Positions 1 through 9,058 are shown, counted from the stretch's first letter. The stretch is 64,000 nt of DNA from Fodinicurvata halophila (GCF_042651425.1 NZ_JBHSCW010000001.1:124001-188000); one strand, 5' to 3'. The notes: generated from the sequence alone by a model not told the origin. Numbers and translations: made by a program.

Positions 1-25
1 GCTGCCCCTTGCGCCTCCCGAATGC

Positions 26-244
26 TTACACCTCGGCGGGCAGATCCTCCTCCAGGATCATGATCTGAATGGAATAGGAAACCTCGCCTTCATCCACATC
101 GCGGTGCACCACCCCGATGAATTCCTCACCGATGCGCATTTCGATGGGTTGGCCGTCCTTGCTCGGCGGCAGGATGGTGATGCGGGGATTGTTGAAGGTC
201 TGGCGCAGATAGTTGGTCAAGCGCGCAATTTCCTTGGGTGTCAT
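26..244 (-). CDS. DUF3126-like small protein
   Basis: A 72-residue protein starting MTPKEIARLTNYLRQTF and ending in an acidic tail (EEDLPAEV). Its size, the PKEI-L-YLR start and the beta-strand-rich rest with the IGEEFIGVVHRDVDEGE segment match what I remember of the DUF3126 family of alphaproteobacteria, whose function is unknown. The reading frame stays open upstream to position 481, but the extension has no protein character, and the ATG at 244 has a good AGGAAAG ribosome-binding site eight bases ahead, so I chose it. It is divergent from the dehydrogenase gene at 544. Family assignment is from recognition only; the gene call is solid, its role unknown. Confidence 0.8.
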   Translation of the reverse strand: MTPKEIARLTNYLRQTFNNPRITILPPSKDGQPIEMRIGEEFIGVVHRDVDEGEVSYSIQIMILEEDLPAEV

Positions 245-543
245 GTGATCTTTCCTGCTCTCTGGATGCTGCGTAAAAGCCTCACACTCCGCCCCGTCCG
301 CACACGCCGGCAACCAGCAGACCGTGCTGATCCGCATGCCTTCCTGCAGCCGGGACATCCTGTCTTGCAATCGGCCTAACCTGCATACGTGCCCCTTCCA
401 AAACAAGGGTTTGTCGGGAAAAAAGCGGCATTGAAAGGCAGACAGTATCTTCGCGCGGCGAGCATGTCGCAGCATGCCCACCTCCTGTGATATTCAGGAA
501 GACGACATCAACAGGACGGATCGCAACCGGGGGAAGAAGGAAA
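245..543. other. divergent intergenic region, no gene seen
   Basis: About 300 bases between the divergent DUF3126-like and dehydrogenase genes. Open frames cross it on both strands but none has a ribosome-binding site with a plausible protein. It should hold both promoters; I could not pick out convincing -35/-10 pairs or operators. Confidence 0.5.
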
Positions 544-1440
544 ATGGACGAGATACGCAACGTGGCCCTGCTCGGCACTGGAATCATGGGCTACCCCATG
601 GCCCGGAACCTGGTGAGGGCCGGTTTCCAGGTCACCGTTTGGAATCGCAGCCGCGAGAAGGCCGCCCCCCTGACGGAAGAGGGCGCGCGACTGGCCGAAA
701 CGGCCGAGGAGGCGGTAGCCGATGCCCAGGTCGTGATCACCATGCTCGAGAATGGCCCGGTCGTGACCGAAGTACTGCTTGTTCGCAACCTGGCCCGGCA
801 TGCCCCTGCAAACACGCTTTTCATCGACATGTCCTCGATCCCTCCCTCCCTTGCCAGGGATCATGCCGCCCAGCTTGAGGAGGCCGGCCAGCGCTACATC
901 GATGCACCGGTCAGCGGTGGCCAGGGCGGAGCCGAAGATGCCACCCTGGCCATCATGGTCGGCGGTGCCCCCGCGGATTTCGAACAGGCGGGACCGCTGT
1001 TCTCGGCCATGGGACGCGGACGACACGTGGGGCCCGTGGGCTGTGGGCAGCTGACCAAGCTGGCCAACCAGGCCATCGTGGGCATCACCATCGGCGCGGT
1101 GTCCGAAGCCCTGCTGCTGGTCAAGGCCGGCGGCGGCGATCCGGAAGCGGCCCGCGAGGCGATCTCGGGCGGCTTTGCCGACAGCCGCATCCTGCAGGTG
1201 CACGGTGAGCGCATGCTGAAACACGACTTTCAGCCAGGCGGCACTGTGGCCATCCAGCTCAAGGATCTGGACAATATCCTGGAAGCTGCCCGGGACGCCG
1301 GCCTCAAGCTGCCCTTCACCGAATGCGCGCGCGCAGGTTTTGCCGAACTGGCGGCAAAGCCGGAGACGGCGAAGCTGGATCACTCCGCCCTGTTGCTGTG
1401 GCTGGAAGCCATGAACGAGCCACACAGCCTGAAGCCGTAA
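544..1440 (+). CDS. beta-hydroxyacid dehydrogenase (3-hydroxyisobutyrate dehydrogenase family)
   Basis: A 298-residue cytoplasmic NAD(P)-dependent oxidoreductase. The N-terminal Rossmann fold shows G11-T-G13-I-M-G16. The substrate signature DAPVSGG is at residues 120-126, and the catalytic lysine of the family is K172 in GCGQLTKLANQ, with N175 beside it. These features and the length are those of 3-hydroxyisobutyrate, tartronate-semialdehyde and succinic-semialdehyde (GHB-type) dehydrogenases, which oxidise or reduce a beta- or gamma-hydroxyacid. The sequence does not settle the substrate. The ATG at 544 is preceded by GGGAAGAAGGAAA; the frame is open further upstream but lacks family homology. 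It lies 20 bases before the gamma-glutamyltransferase gene, so the two are probably co-transcribed. Confidence 0.9.
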   Translation: MDEIRNVALLGTGIMGYPMARNLVRAGFQVTVWNRSREKAAPLTEEGARLAETAEEAVADAQVVITMLENGPVVTEVLLVRNLARHAPANTLFIDMSSIPPSLARDHAAQLEEAGQRYIDAPVSGGQGGAEDATLAIMVGGAPADFEQAGPLFSAMGRGRHVGPVGCGQLTKLANQAIVGITIGAVSEALLLVKAGGGDPEAAREAISGGFADSRILQVHGERMLKHDFQPGGTVAIQLKDLDNILEAARDAGLKLPFTECARAGFAELAAKPETAKLDHSALLLWLEAMNEPHSLKP

Positions 1441-1460
1441 CCGTCGAAAGGCGCATTGCC

Positions 1461-3218
1461 ATGAAACCTGCCGCTCTTCTCGCGCATGTCCTTGTCGTCT
1501 TCGGCCTCCTGCTGATGTCGCCCGCGACCGCACAGGATCGCCCGGAGCCAGAGGCCGCCACGGGCGAAAGCCGCAAACAGCTCGTCCAGGCCGAGGACTA
1601 CATGGTCTCTGCGGCCGATCCGCGTGCGGTGGACGCGGGTGTGGCGATGCTGGAGGCAGGCGGTTCGGCCATGGATGCGATGGTGGCGGTGCAGATGATG
1701 CTGGGGCTCGTGGAGCCCCAGTCCTCGGGCCTGGGCGGCGGTGCCTTCCTGGTCCATTACGACAGCCAAAGCGACGAACTCACGACCCTGGAGGGCCGGG
1801 AAACCGCACCAGCTGCCGCCGACGGCGCGCTTTTCCTGGACGCTGAGGGAGAGCCCCTGCCCTTCTGGGATGCCGTCGTCGGCGGCCGTTCCGTGGGTAC
1901 GCCCGGCATACCGGCGCTCATGCAGGCCGCGCATGAACGCTGGGGCCGTTTGCCTTGGGCCGATCTCTTCGAACCGGCCATCGACAAGGCAAGAGAGGGC
2001 TTTGCCGTCGGCCCACGTCTGGCGGGCTTGCTGGACGGCGGCACGGCCGAACGGCTGCGCAGCTACCCAACGGCCCGCGACTACTTCTTCCCTGACGGTG
2101 AAGCGCTTCAGGAAGGAGATATCCGGAACAATCCGGCCCTGGCCGAAACCCTCGCGCGCCTCGCCCGTCAAGGGGCCGACGCCTTCTATACGGGCCGGCT
2201 TGCCGAGGACATCGTGCAGACAGTCCAGGACGTGGATGACAACCCCGGCCTGTTGAGTCGGCAGGATCTTGAAGACTACGCGGTCAAGGAACGCCCACCG
2301 GTCTGCCACCCCTATCGTACCTACCGGGTCTGCGGGATGGGTCCACCCTCCTCCGGAGCGCTGACGGTCGGCCAGATCCTGGGCTTGCTGGAGCACTTCA
2401 ACCTGGCCGGCATGGACCTCGCCACGGCCCGGCCTTGGCACCTCTTTGCCGAGGCCAGCAAGCTCGCCTATGCCGACCGCAACCGCTACATCGCCGACAG
2501 CGATTTCGTGGAGGTTCCGGTTCGCGGCCTGCTGGACCCGGCCTACCTGACGGCCCGTGCCCAGCTGATCTCGCAGGACAAGGCCATGGCAGCTCCGGCC
2601 CAACCGGGCAATCCGCCCTGGCATGTAGGGCCGCGCCCGGGCCGGGACGGCAGCCGCGAACTGCCCGGCACCAGCCATGTCTCCATCGTGGATGCCGAGG
2701 GCAATGTCGCCTCCATGACCACGACCATCGAGTCCGCCTTCGGCTCGCAGCTGATGACCGGCGGCTTCCTGCTGAACAACGAGCTGACGGACTTCTCCTT
2801 CACACCCGAGGACGAAGCGGGACGCCCCGTGGCCAATCGCGTCCAGCCCGGCAAGCGCCCGCGCAGCTCCATGGCACCGACCATTGTCTTCGACGGCAAC
2901 GGCAGACCTGTCCTGGCCGTGGGCTCACCCGGCGGCGTGCGCATCATTCCCTATGTCGCCCAGGCCCTCATGGGATTCGTCGACTGGAACCTGGACGCAC
3001 AGCAGATCACCGAGATGGCCCACGTCAGCAACATGAACGGCACCACCTGGCTCGAGGCGGACACACCGGCCGAGAACTGGCAGGGGGTCCTGGAAGACCT
3101 TGGCCACGACGTGGATGTCAGTGCGCACACCTCCGGCCTGCAGACCATCGCCATCTCGCCGGACAGTCTGTCAGGCGGCGCAGACCCGCGCCGCGACGGT
3201 ACGGCGGGCGGGGAGTAA
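1461..3218 (+). CDS. ggt: gamma-glutamyltransferase precursor
   Basis: A 585-residue secreted enzyme that cleaves the gamma-glutamyl bond of glutathione and related compounds and transfers or hydrolyses the glutamyl group in the periplasm. Residues 1-24 form a signal peptide ending near PATAQ. The precursor cuts itself before the nucleophile; the expected site is T404 in G-T-S-H-V-S-I-V-D, which becomes the N terminus of the small subunit. The oxyanion motif GSPGG and the substrate-binding RPRSSMAPT stretch follow in the small subunit, and the large-subunit LGGG segment is at 91-94. Length is normal for the family. ATG 1461 begins the signal peptide, which decides the start. It follows the dehydrogenase gene by 20 bases and converges on the autotransporter gene. 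Confidence 0.95.
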   Translation: MKPAALLAHVLVVFGLLLMSPATAQDRPEPEAATGESRKQLVQAEDYMVSAADPRAVDAGVAMLEAGGSAMDAMVAVQMMLGLVEPQSSGLGGGAFLVHYDSQSDELTTLEGRETAPAAADGALFLDAEGEPLPFWDAVVGGRSVGTPGIPALMQAAHERWGRLPWADLFEPAIDKAREGFAVGPRLAGLLDGGTAERLRSYPTARDYFFPDGEALQEGDIRNNPALAETLARLARQGADAFYTGRLAEDIVQTVQDVDDNPGLLSRQDLEDYAVKERPPVCHPYRTYRVCGMGPPSSGALTVGQILGLLEHFNLAGMDLATARPWHLFAEASKLAYADRNRYIADSDFVEVPVRGLLDPAYLTARAQLISQDKAMAAPAQPGNPPWHVGPRPGRDGSRELPGTSHVSIVDAEGNVASMTTTIESAFGSQLMTGGFLLNNELTDFSFTPEDEAGRPVANRVQPGKRPRSSMAPTIVFDGNGRPVLAVGSPGGVRIIPYVAQALMGFVDWNLDAQQITEMAHVSNMNGTTWLEADTPAENWQGVLEDLGHDVDVSAHTSGLQTIAISPDSLSGGADPRRDGTAGGE

Positions 3219-3234
3219 CGCAGGCAATGCGGCG

Positions 3235-6200
3235 TCAGAACATCCAGCGCAGGGAGAACTCGCCAGCCAGGGAGCGATAGCCGGAACGCAGGAACTGGCT
3301 CGAGAGATGCGCGCCGACGCTCATGCTGTCGCTGGCCTCGTACTCCAGGCTCGCTCTCAGGGACAGCGCGTTGCGAGCGCTCACGCTGTTGCGGCTGTCG
3401 AACGCCTCCGAGCCATAGCCGGCAAAGGAGGCACCCTGCTCCACATCAATGTCGAGAAGCTCGCGGTCCCAGGTCGCCTGCAGGCTGCCCTTCAGCAGGC
3501 CACCCCCTTCCAGATCGTGTTCCAGGCTGGTCCGCACACCCAGACTGGAACGCAGGGACTCATGGTGCAGCGAAGAGAGGTCCAGGCGCGTGGCGTCTTT
3601 GCCATCCTCCTGCACGCTCGGGCGGGACAGGCGCGTGTAATCCAGTGACGCCACCGGCCCCGCGCTCAGTCTTTCGTTCATGCGCCAGAGATAGCCGCCG
3701 CCGACCGTCGCACTGCCGGTAAAGCCCATCCAGTCCCCGCGATTGGTGGTGGCATAGTTGCCTACCTGGATGCGCCGCTCCATCCGGCCAGACTCCAGGC
3801 CGGCGCGCAGCTGACCATGGAAATAGGGCCCGGCCCGCTCATCCGGTTGATAGTGCGCCTGCAACCCAAGGCTGAAAGCCTTCGTATCCCCTGAGGCCTT
3901 GTGCGGTGCTTTTACACTGATGGATTGACCAACGAAGGCGCCATGCACGCCCCATATCCAGTCCGGCTCGGCCAGGTCGCGCCGCTGCGCGCCGAACAGC
4001 ACGCCATAGCGTGCCGTGCTGTGCCCCACCGTGTTTCCTTCCGCGTCCTGCCAGAGACCACCACCCAGCGGTACGGCAAAGCCCTGGACGGCGCCGTTTT
4101 CCAGCGTTGAGGCAGACAAGGAGAGTGGTTGGGCCGCCACCATGTCGCTCAGGCGCTGCTCGCGGTCCAGCGAGGTGGCCACCATGGCGCTGTAAGCCTC
4201 GGGCGAGAGCTGCGTAAGGGTTCGCCCCACCTCGCTGCCGTCGCCAGCCGAGAAATCCAGCGCCTGGTAGAGCGGTTGCAGGTCGGACCCGGCCGCGCTG
4301 GAGAGCCCGTCGAGAACCTGCCCCACCTCGCGTGCATTCCGGCTCTCGGCATGCTGACTGTAGGCATTCGGCGCCCGGCTCACGCTGATCTGGTAGGTGC
4401 CGCTTGCCTCATTGAAGCTCAGGTCCAGTGTCGGTGACCCCACCTCTGCGGACACATCCTGGTTCTGGGTAAAGCTGCCGCTGACAGAGACAAGATCATC
4501 CAGTTCAAGGCTCTCACTCCAGCCGGACTCGTACCAATCCGGTTCGGCTGCCAGAACCAGCTGACCGTCCAGTGTGGCATCGCCATTGACCTGGAATTGG
4601 TCATGGGCGCCAGCGGAATTGAATTCCAGGCTCAGCGTTCCGTTCGCGTCCTGGACGTAGTCGCCATCGATGGTGATGGTGCCGATCGAATTGCCCGGCA
4701 CCAGAAGACCCGCGTTTCGAAACGTACCGTCCTCGTGCAGCGTATAGACGCTGTTTCCGCCCAGTGTTGCGCCATTGGCAATCCCGACTTCGTACACCTC
4801 GTGTTCGCCATTGAGCGAGCTATAACCACCCTCGAAGGACAGGGCGAGATTGTCCTGTCCCCGGATGTTTCCGTCATGGCGGAAGACGAAACCGGTGTCA
4901 GCAGACTCGGTGGCACGGCCCTGGCTGTCGGGACGCAGGCCGAAACTCAGCTCCGTCAGGCGCTGGTTACCATGCTCGTCGAGCTCGTCGTACTCCGAGA
5001 CGATATCCCCCTGGATGCCGGCTCCGCGCATGACGTTGATGCGCTCCACCAGCGCATTGTCGGAGATGTAGATCGCAGCCGCGCGCCCGGCCACATGACC
5101 CGTCAGGTCATAGCTCTCGACAAGCGGCCCTTCCAATTCTTCCAGTAAGGGCAAATCATAGGTATCACCCTCCTCGTCCTTCTCCGTGCGGATCCAGGAG
5201 CCCCTGTATTCAAGGTCCATCCCCAGCGCATTGCCTCCGAAGTCGAAACTTATGCCAATTCCGTTCTTGCCAAGAGCCTGCACCTCCCCACGCTGGACGA
5301 GTTCATGCCCCTTGCCGTAGGCAAACATGACAGCACGCCCGTTCCAGCCATTGGCATGGACCCGCGTGCCGCCGTCGATCACCAGACTGTTACCTAGGCC
5401 ATCGATACGCACACCGGCGGCGCCAGCCCCGACGGTCAATAGGTCGGCGGCCTGCTCTACCTTGTTGTTGCTGCCGTAGATGTGCAGGCCCATACCCAGG
5501 GTGGCCGTATTGTACTGGTCGGTCAGATAGGCCGTCCCAGTCTCATTTCGCCGGAAATAGGCGTGACGGTTCACGATGTCCCGGTCATCGCCGTAAATCG
5601 AGTAGCCGAAGAAGTTCCGCCGATCGATGTCGTAGCCCATATCCTGTAACGCCGCCAGTTCAGCCTCCATGAAGGTCACGTGATTGCGGTACAGCTGATG
5701 GCTCATCATGCTGCGCTCGAGCTCGGAATGACTCATGAAATCTTCGTCGATATCACCATCTCGCCCCGCGAGGTGCACGGGCACGCCAGGCATTGTACCG
5801 TCCATGACCGCACGGACATGAGGGCCGGTGATGTAGCCCTGGTCGCGTCCACGCAGCGTATCCTCGGTCAGATCGAAAGGAGTGCCGGCATCTTCATCAT
5901 TCCATTCCTCACCTGTGTAACAGCCGTAAAGATCGCATTTGATGAATTGGCCGGCATGCCCGGGATTGCCGTTGCTGTCGCGCATATTGCGACCCCACAG
6001 CGTCTGGGCATCGTCAAAGTACGGAACGGTCCCGCTTTCTGTTCCGTCATCCTCTTCGCCGCTCTCTATTGCAGTCAGGATGCCGAGGGCGTGCCCCAGC
6101 TCATGGAAGACCGTACTGTTCAGATCGAAGCCTTCGGCCTTCTGGGGCAAGGGTGACGGACCGTCAGGCTCCGTGTTGAACGTGATCCCGGAGCCCAGGG

Positions 6201-6639
6201 CCATATACCCGCTAAAATCGGGATCCGCCCCGCCCAGGTCCCTGTTCTGCAGGGCTGCCTGCAACTGGGTCAGAGCCAAGTCGTCCCCATACTCCACGAA
6301 ATCGCTGCCGCCAAAGGCGTTCGCATCGTCATAGGTCCCGACGTTGATGACGATCGGTAGATGATCCGGTTGCGGCTCGATGATCTCCGCCCATCGCCCG
6401 ATGGCCGAGAGCACTCCATCCTTCTGCGCGTCGCTCAGGTTCCAGGTCGACTCGTATGAACCCGCGCCGTCCTCCAAGAACACGCCATCGCCTTCGTTGA
6501 AGATTCGCACCTCGAAGACTGCGCGACCCTCGGGAGATGAGACGATATGACTTTCGTAGGCTGCGGCGCCCTGTGCGGACAACAGGTGAATGGGCAGCAG
6601 CAATGCAAAAACTGCTGCAAGTCCATGCGAGGTTTTCAT
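3235..6639 (-). CDS. autotransporter with N-terminal zinc-protease-like passenger
   Basis: A 1134-residue type V secreted protein. A signal peptide (about residues 1-27, ending SAQGAAA) is followed by a passenger whose first domain has H179-E-L-G-H183-A-L-G, the zinc-binding and catalytic motif of metalloproteases. The usual third metzincin histidine five positions later is missing (threonine), so another ligand must be used or the site is inactive. A linker segment with SHQLYRNHVTFMEAELAA and NFFGYSIYGD comes next, then a glycine/asparagine-rich, beta-helix-like stretch to about 830. The last 280 residues look like an outer-membrane autotransporter barrel ending in the aromatic FSLRWMF. The barrel inserts in the outer membrane and exposes or releases the passenger. 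It converges on ggt with a 16-base gap. Substrate unknown. Confidence 0.88.
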   Translation of the reverse strand: MKTSHGLAAVFALLLPIHLLSAQGAAAYESHIVSSPEGRAVFEVRIFNEGDGVFLEDGAGSYESTWNLSDAQKDGVLSAIGRWAEIIEPQPDHLPIVINVGTYDDANAFGGSDFVEYGDDLALTQLQAALQNRDLGGADPDFSGYMALGSGITFNTEPDGPSPLPQKAEGFDLNSTVFHELGHALGILTAIESGEEDDGTESGTVPYFDDAQTLWGRNMRDSNGNPGHAGQFIKCDLYGCYTGEEWNDEDAGTPFDLTEDTLRGRDQGYITGPHVRAVMDGTMPGVPVHLAGRDGDIDEDFMSHSELERSMMSHQLYRNHVTFMEAELAALQDMGYDIDRRNFFGYSIYGDDRDIVNRHAYFRRNETGTAYLTDQYNTATLGMGLHIYGSNNKVEQAADLLTVGAGAAGVRIDGLGNSLVIDGGTRVHANGWNGRAVMFAYGKGHELVQRGEVQALGKNGIGISFDFGGNALGMDLEYRGSWIRTEKDEEGDTYDLPLLEELEGPLVESYDLTGHVAGRAAAIYISDNALVERINVMRGAGIQGDIVSEYDELDEHGNQRLTELSFGLRPDSQGRATESADTGFVFRHDGNIRGQDNLALSFEGGYSSLNGEHEVYEVGIANGATLGGNSVYTLHEDGTFRNAGLLVPGNSIGTITIDGDYVQDANGTLSLEFNSAGAHDQFQVNGDATLDGQLVLAAEPDWYESGWSESLELDDLVSVSGSFTQNQDVSAEVGSPTLDLSFNEASGTYQISVSRAPNAYSQHAESRNAREVGQVLDGLSSAAGSDLQPLYQALDFSAGDGSEVGRTLTQLSPEAYSAMVATSLDREQRLSDMVAAQPLSLSASTLENGAVQGFAVPLGGGLWQDAEGNTVGHSTARYGVLFGAQRRDLAEPDWIWGVHGAFVGQSISVKAPHKASGDTKAFSLGLQAHYQPDERAGPYFHGQLRAGLESGRMERRIQVGNYATTNRGDWMGFTGSATVGGGYLWRMNERLSAGPVASLDYTRLSRPSVQEDGKDATRLDLSSLHHESLRSSLGVRTSLEHDLEGGGLLKGSLQATWDRELLDIDVEQGASFAGYGSEAFDSRNSVSARNALSLRASLEYEASDSMSVGAHLSSQFLRSGYRSLAGEFSLRWMF

Positions 6640-6795
6640 GCGGTCTTCGGTGCCCCGTTTGTAGCAATGGTGCTCGGTTCCAGATTCGCCGCTGTTTCAG
6701 CGTTTCACTGGAGGGGCAGAGAAGAGCAAGGGAGCAGTAAAAGAGCTGTTAAAATTCCAAGGAAATTACAGGAGAATCAGCTCGAAACGGAGCCG

Positions 6796-6987
6796 CTACG
6801 ATGACGGGCCGCTCTTCGGCTTGCCGGCCACAGCGAAGTGGTCCGGCTCAACTTCGTTCAGGATGATGCGGACGTTCTCCTTCGGCGCCCCCAGGGTACG
6901 ATGAATGGCATCCGTCACCTCGCTGTACATCGCCTCGATCTCTTCCTTCTTGCGGCCCTTGATGACGGTCATGTGGAGAACAGGCAT
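6796..6987 (-). CDS. 4-oxalocrotonate tautomerase family protein
   Basis: A 63-residue protein beginning MPVLHMTVIKGR. After removal of the methionine the N-terminal proline would act as the catalytic base, as in 4-oxalocrotonate tautomerase and its relatives. The KKEEIEAMYSEVTDAIHRTLGAP segment is the family's helix, and VRIILNEVEPDHFAVAG is its second strand region. Small tautomerases work as hexamers in the cytoplasm and interconvert enol and keto acids. The real substrate is not known and the local context (a TusA-like gene 12 bases upstream, probably the same transcript) gives no pathway. Confidence 0.85.
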   Translation of the reverse strand: MPVLHMTVIKGRKKEEIEAMYSEVTDAIHRTLGAPKENVRIILNEVEPDHFAVAGKPKSGPSS

Positions 6988-6999
6988 GGAATCTTTCCT

Positions 7000-7254
7000 T
7001 CAGTTTTGTGGATCGGCCTTGCGCAGCAGGTGAATGTAGAGGTCCTCCTCCTGCCGCTGCTCGACCAGTTCATGGCCCGTGCTTTCGCAATAGGCGCGGA
7101 AATCCTGCAGGGAATCGGGGTCCGTGGACTCCACGCGCAGCAATCCGCCCACGGGGACGTCCTTCATGGCCTTGCGGGCCCGAAGAACCGGCAATGGGCA
7201 CTTCAGGCCCCGGGTGTCCAGGTCCTGTGCTTCCTCTTCGCGTGTCGCGGTCAT
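7000..7254 (-). CDS. TusA-like sulfur carrier protein
   Basis: An 84-residue TusA/SirA/YeeD-type protein. The signature C19-P-L-P22 sits in LDTRGLKCPLPVLRARKAM; cysteine 19 would carry a persulfide in sulfur transfer to tRNA, molybdenum cofactor or other acceptors. The remaining beta-alpha-beta-alpha-beta pattern (LLRVESTDPDS, FRAYCESTGHELVEQ) fits the family. It is upstream of the tautomerase gene on the same strand with 12 bases between. Which sulfur pathway it serves cannot be told from this window, since no desulfurase or Tus partner is nearby. Confidence 0.9.
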   Translation of the reverse strand: MTATREEEAQDLDTRGLKCPLPVLRARKAMKDVPVGGLLRVESTDPDSLQDFRAYCESTGHELVEQRQEEDLYIHLLRKADPQN

Positions 7255-7349
7255 CGTACCTCTTCTCCTTTACAGACCGGCCCAGAATAGGCGACTGTCC
7301 TGTTCACTCAACCTCGAACAGATATAACAACAGATGGGGCCGTTCCCAC

Positions 7350-7817
7350 ATGCTTCGAAACTGCGTACTGCCTGGCATCCTGCTTGCTTTGACCCTGCTC
7401 CCCGTACAGGTGCTGGCGGAAACACCCGTCGACCTGAGAGGCTACTGCGCCAATCCCGAGTTCGGCGAGCGCTGCGAGACTGCCAAGGAGGCCGACAATC
7501 CGCGCCCCGTCCGTCTGGCCGTGATGTTCGAGGCCAGGGAAACACGGATTCCCGAGGACGCCGCAAACCGTCTGGATGCTTTCGCCGCGCTGGCCCTGCA
7601 GACCGGCCAGTGGCTGTCCATTACCGCCCACGCCCCGAATCGAGAGCAGGAGGCCGGCGGCGAGAAGGTCAGCAAGGACCTGGCCCTGGAACGGGCCGAA
7701 GCCCTGCGCCAGGCCATGCTGGACCGCGGTGTTCCGGAAAACCATATCAGCCTTGCCATCAACCTTCTGCCCGCCGGTGACACCCGCGCCCAACGCGGCG
7801 AGATCTTTCTGCAATAG
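7350..7817 (+). CDS. small periplasmic OmpA-like protein
   Basis: A 155-residue protein with a clear signal peptide (residues 1-21, LLALTLLPVQVLAE). After cleavage there are two cysteines (CANPEFGERC) and then a segment whose pattern, with LAVMFEARETRIPEDAANRLDAFAAL, ALERAEALRQAMLDRGVP and a final strand, resembles a short OmpA-type peptidoglycan-binding domain. The match is structural in feel and weak in motif, so the function is uncertain. ATG 7350 starts the signal peptide. The gene is divergent from the TusA-like gene and stands alone. Confidence 0.72.
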   Translation: MLRNCVLPGILLALTLLPVQVLAETPVDLRGYCANPEFGERCETAKEADNPRPVRLAVMFEARETRIPEDAANRLDAFAALALQTGQWLSITAHAPNREQEAGGEKVSKDLALERAEALRQAMLDRGVPENHISLAINLLPAGDTRAQRGEIFLQ

Positions 7818-7900
7818 AGTCCGGTTTATGCATGAACCATGGATGCCACCATATAACACTATTTTAATGTATAAAATTACGCCCTGATAAAAATACCGCT

Positions 7901-7912
7901 CACAATTTTGTG
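7901..7912. promoter_or_regulatory. inverted repeat CACAA-TT-TTGTG
   Basis: A 12-base near-palindrome with five-base arms around TT in an AT-rich stretch about 85 bases ahead of the ATP-grasp gene. It may be a regulator site or a chance feature of AT-rich DNA; no matching regulator is identified. Confidence 0.3.
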
Positions 7913-7935
7913 AATTACTTGTTCTGTGAACTGCT

Positions 7936-7991
7936 TTCCACTACATTGAACGTGGAATAGATTTGTATTCCAAAATCACATAGTGGAATAG
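7936..7991 (+). promoter_or_regulatory. operator-like repeats ahead of the ATP-grasp gene
   Basis: TTCCACTA at 7936-7943 is the exact inverse of TAGTGGAA at 7981-7988. In addition GTGGAATAG occurs directly repeated at 7952-7960 and 7983-7991, exactly 31 bases (about three helical turns) apart, and an ATTCCA lies at 7968-7973. The last repeat ends five bases before the ATG, so a bound protein would block translation initiation or the promoter. The arrangement is visible directly; its use as an operator is inferred. Confidence 0.5.
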
Positions 7992-7995
7992 TGAA

Positions 7996-8997
7996 ATGTC
8001 CAAGATCCATGTGATCCACGAGAACGACGCCTGGACCGATCCGCTGATCGCCGCACTGGAAGCGCGCAACCTGCCCTATGCCTCCTGGCACATGGCCGAG
8101 GAGCGCTTTGCAGGGGATGGGTTCGATCCCGCGCAAGAACCGCCGGAGGGCGTCTTCTACAGCCGCATGAGCGCCTCCGCGCACACGCGCGGGCATCGCT
8201 TTGCACCCGAGTTGACTGCCAGCGTCCTGCCCTGGCTGGAAGCTCACGGCCGCCGCGTCATCAACAACAGCCGTGCGCTCGGTCTCGAGATCAGCAAGCT
8301 CGCCCAGTACGGCGCGCTCGAGGCAGCCGGAATCCGCACGCCGCGCACGCTGGGTGCTGTGGGCCGCGAGGCCACCTTGCAGGCCGCACGCCGTCTGGGG
8401 GAAACCCCCTTCATTCTCAAACCCAACCGCGGCGGCACCGGCGCCGGCGTCCAGTTGGTGAGTTCTGTGGATGAATTGGCGGCTGTCCTGGACGACCCCG
8501 CCATCGAAACACCACTGGACGGCACATGGCTGGTCCAGCAGTACATCCGCGCTGCCGAGCCGGCCATCACGCGCTGCGAGTTCATCGGCGGGCAGTTCTT
8601 CTATGCCGTGCGCGTGGACACCAGCAAGGGCTTCGATCTCTGCCCGGCCGACGTCTGCGAGATCCCGCCGGAGGATACCAGCAGCCAGGATTTCGGTTTC
8701 TGCCCCGCCGGCGAAGAGGAAAGCCCCTCTCCACAGGAGAAGTTCCAGATCATCGAGGGCTTCCACGATCCGATCCTGGCGCGCTATGCCGACTTCATCG
8801 CCGCCAACGGCATCGAGGTCTCGGGCATCGAGTTCATCCGCAACGAGGCGGGCGAGATCTACACCTACGACGTCAACACCAACACCAACTACAACGCCCG
8901 TGCCGAGGAAAAGGCAGGCCTGTCCGGCATGGACGAGCTGGCGCGTTTCCTCGGCCGCGAACTGGAACAGAGCGAAAGCCGCCGCAAGGCCGCCTGA
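7996..8997 (+). CDS. ATP-grasp domain protein (RimK-like)
   Basis: A 333-residue cytoplasmic ATP-grasp ligase. Residues 1-115 form a pre-ATP-grasp domain; the nucleotide-binding part has K142-P with the glycine-rich loop RGGTGAGV (145-152) and the lid/clasp around WLVQQYIRAAEP. The magnesium-binding end shows E279 in SGIEF and D292/N294 in YDVNTNTNYN. RimK-type members join an amino acid or amine to a carboxylate with ATP, but the acceptor here is unknown. The protein is complete and the frame ends in a basic tail. It is a single-gene unit between an operator-like region and a strong terminator, which suggests individually regulated expression. Confidence 0.85.
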   Translation: MSKIHVIHENDAWTDPLIAALEARNLPYASWHMAEERFAGDGFDPAQEPPEGVFYSRMSASAHTRGHRFAPELTASVLPWLEAHGRRVINNSRALGLEISKLAQYGALEAAGIRTPRTLGAVGREATLQAARRLGETPFILKPNRGGTGAGVQLVSSVDELAAVLDDPAIETPLDGTWLVQQYIRAAEPAITRCEFIGGQFFYAVRVDTSKGFDLCPADVCEIPPEDTSSQDFGFCPAGEEESPSPQEKFQIIEGFHDPILARYADFIAANGIEVSGIEFIRNEAGEIYTYDVNTNTNYNARAEEKAGLSGMDELARFLGRELEQSESRRKAA

Positions 8998-9027
8998 TCC
9001 TCTCCTAATACTCTCTGCTGGACCTTC

Positions 9028-9058
9028 GGGCTCGCCCTCAACCGGGCGGGCCCTTTTT
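9028..9058 (+). terminator. rho-independent terminator after ATP-grasp gene
   Basis: Stem GGGCTCGCCC (9028-9037) and GGGCGGGCCC (9044-9053), pairing fully with one T/G wobble, a six-base loop, then TTTTT (9054-9058). It is 30 bases past the ATP-grasp stop codon. Confidence 0.85.

Noticed and set aside
245..481. Upstream extension of the DUF3126-like frame.
   Set aside because: No family character, and a good RBS sits before ATG 244.
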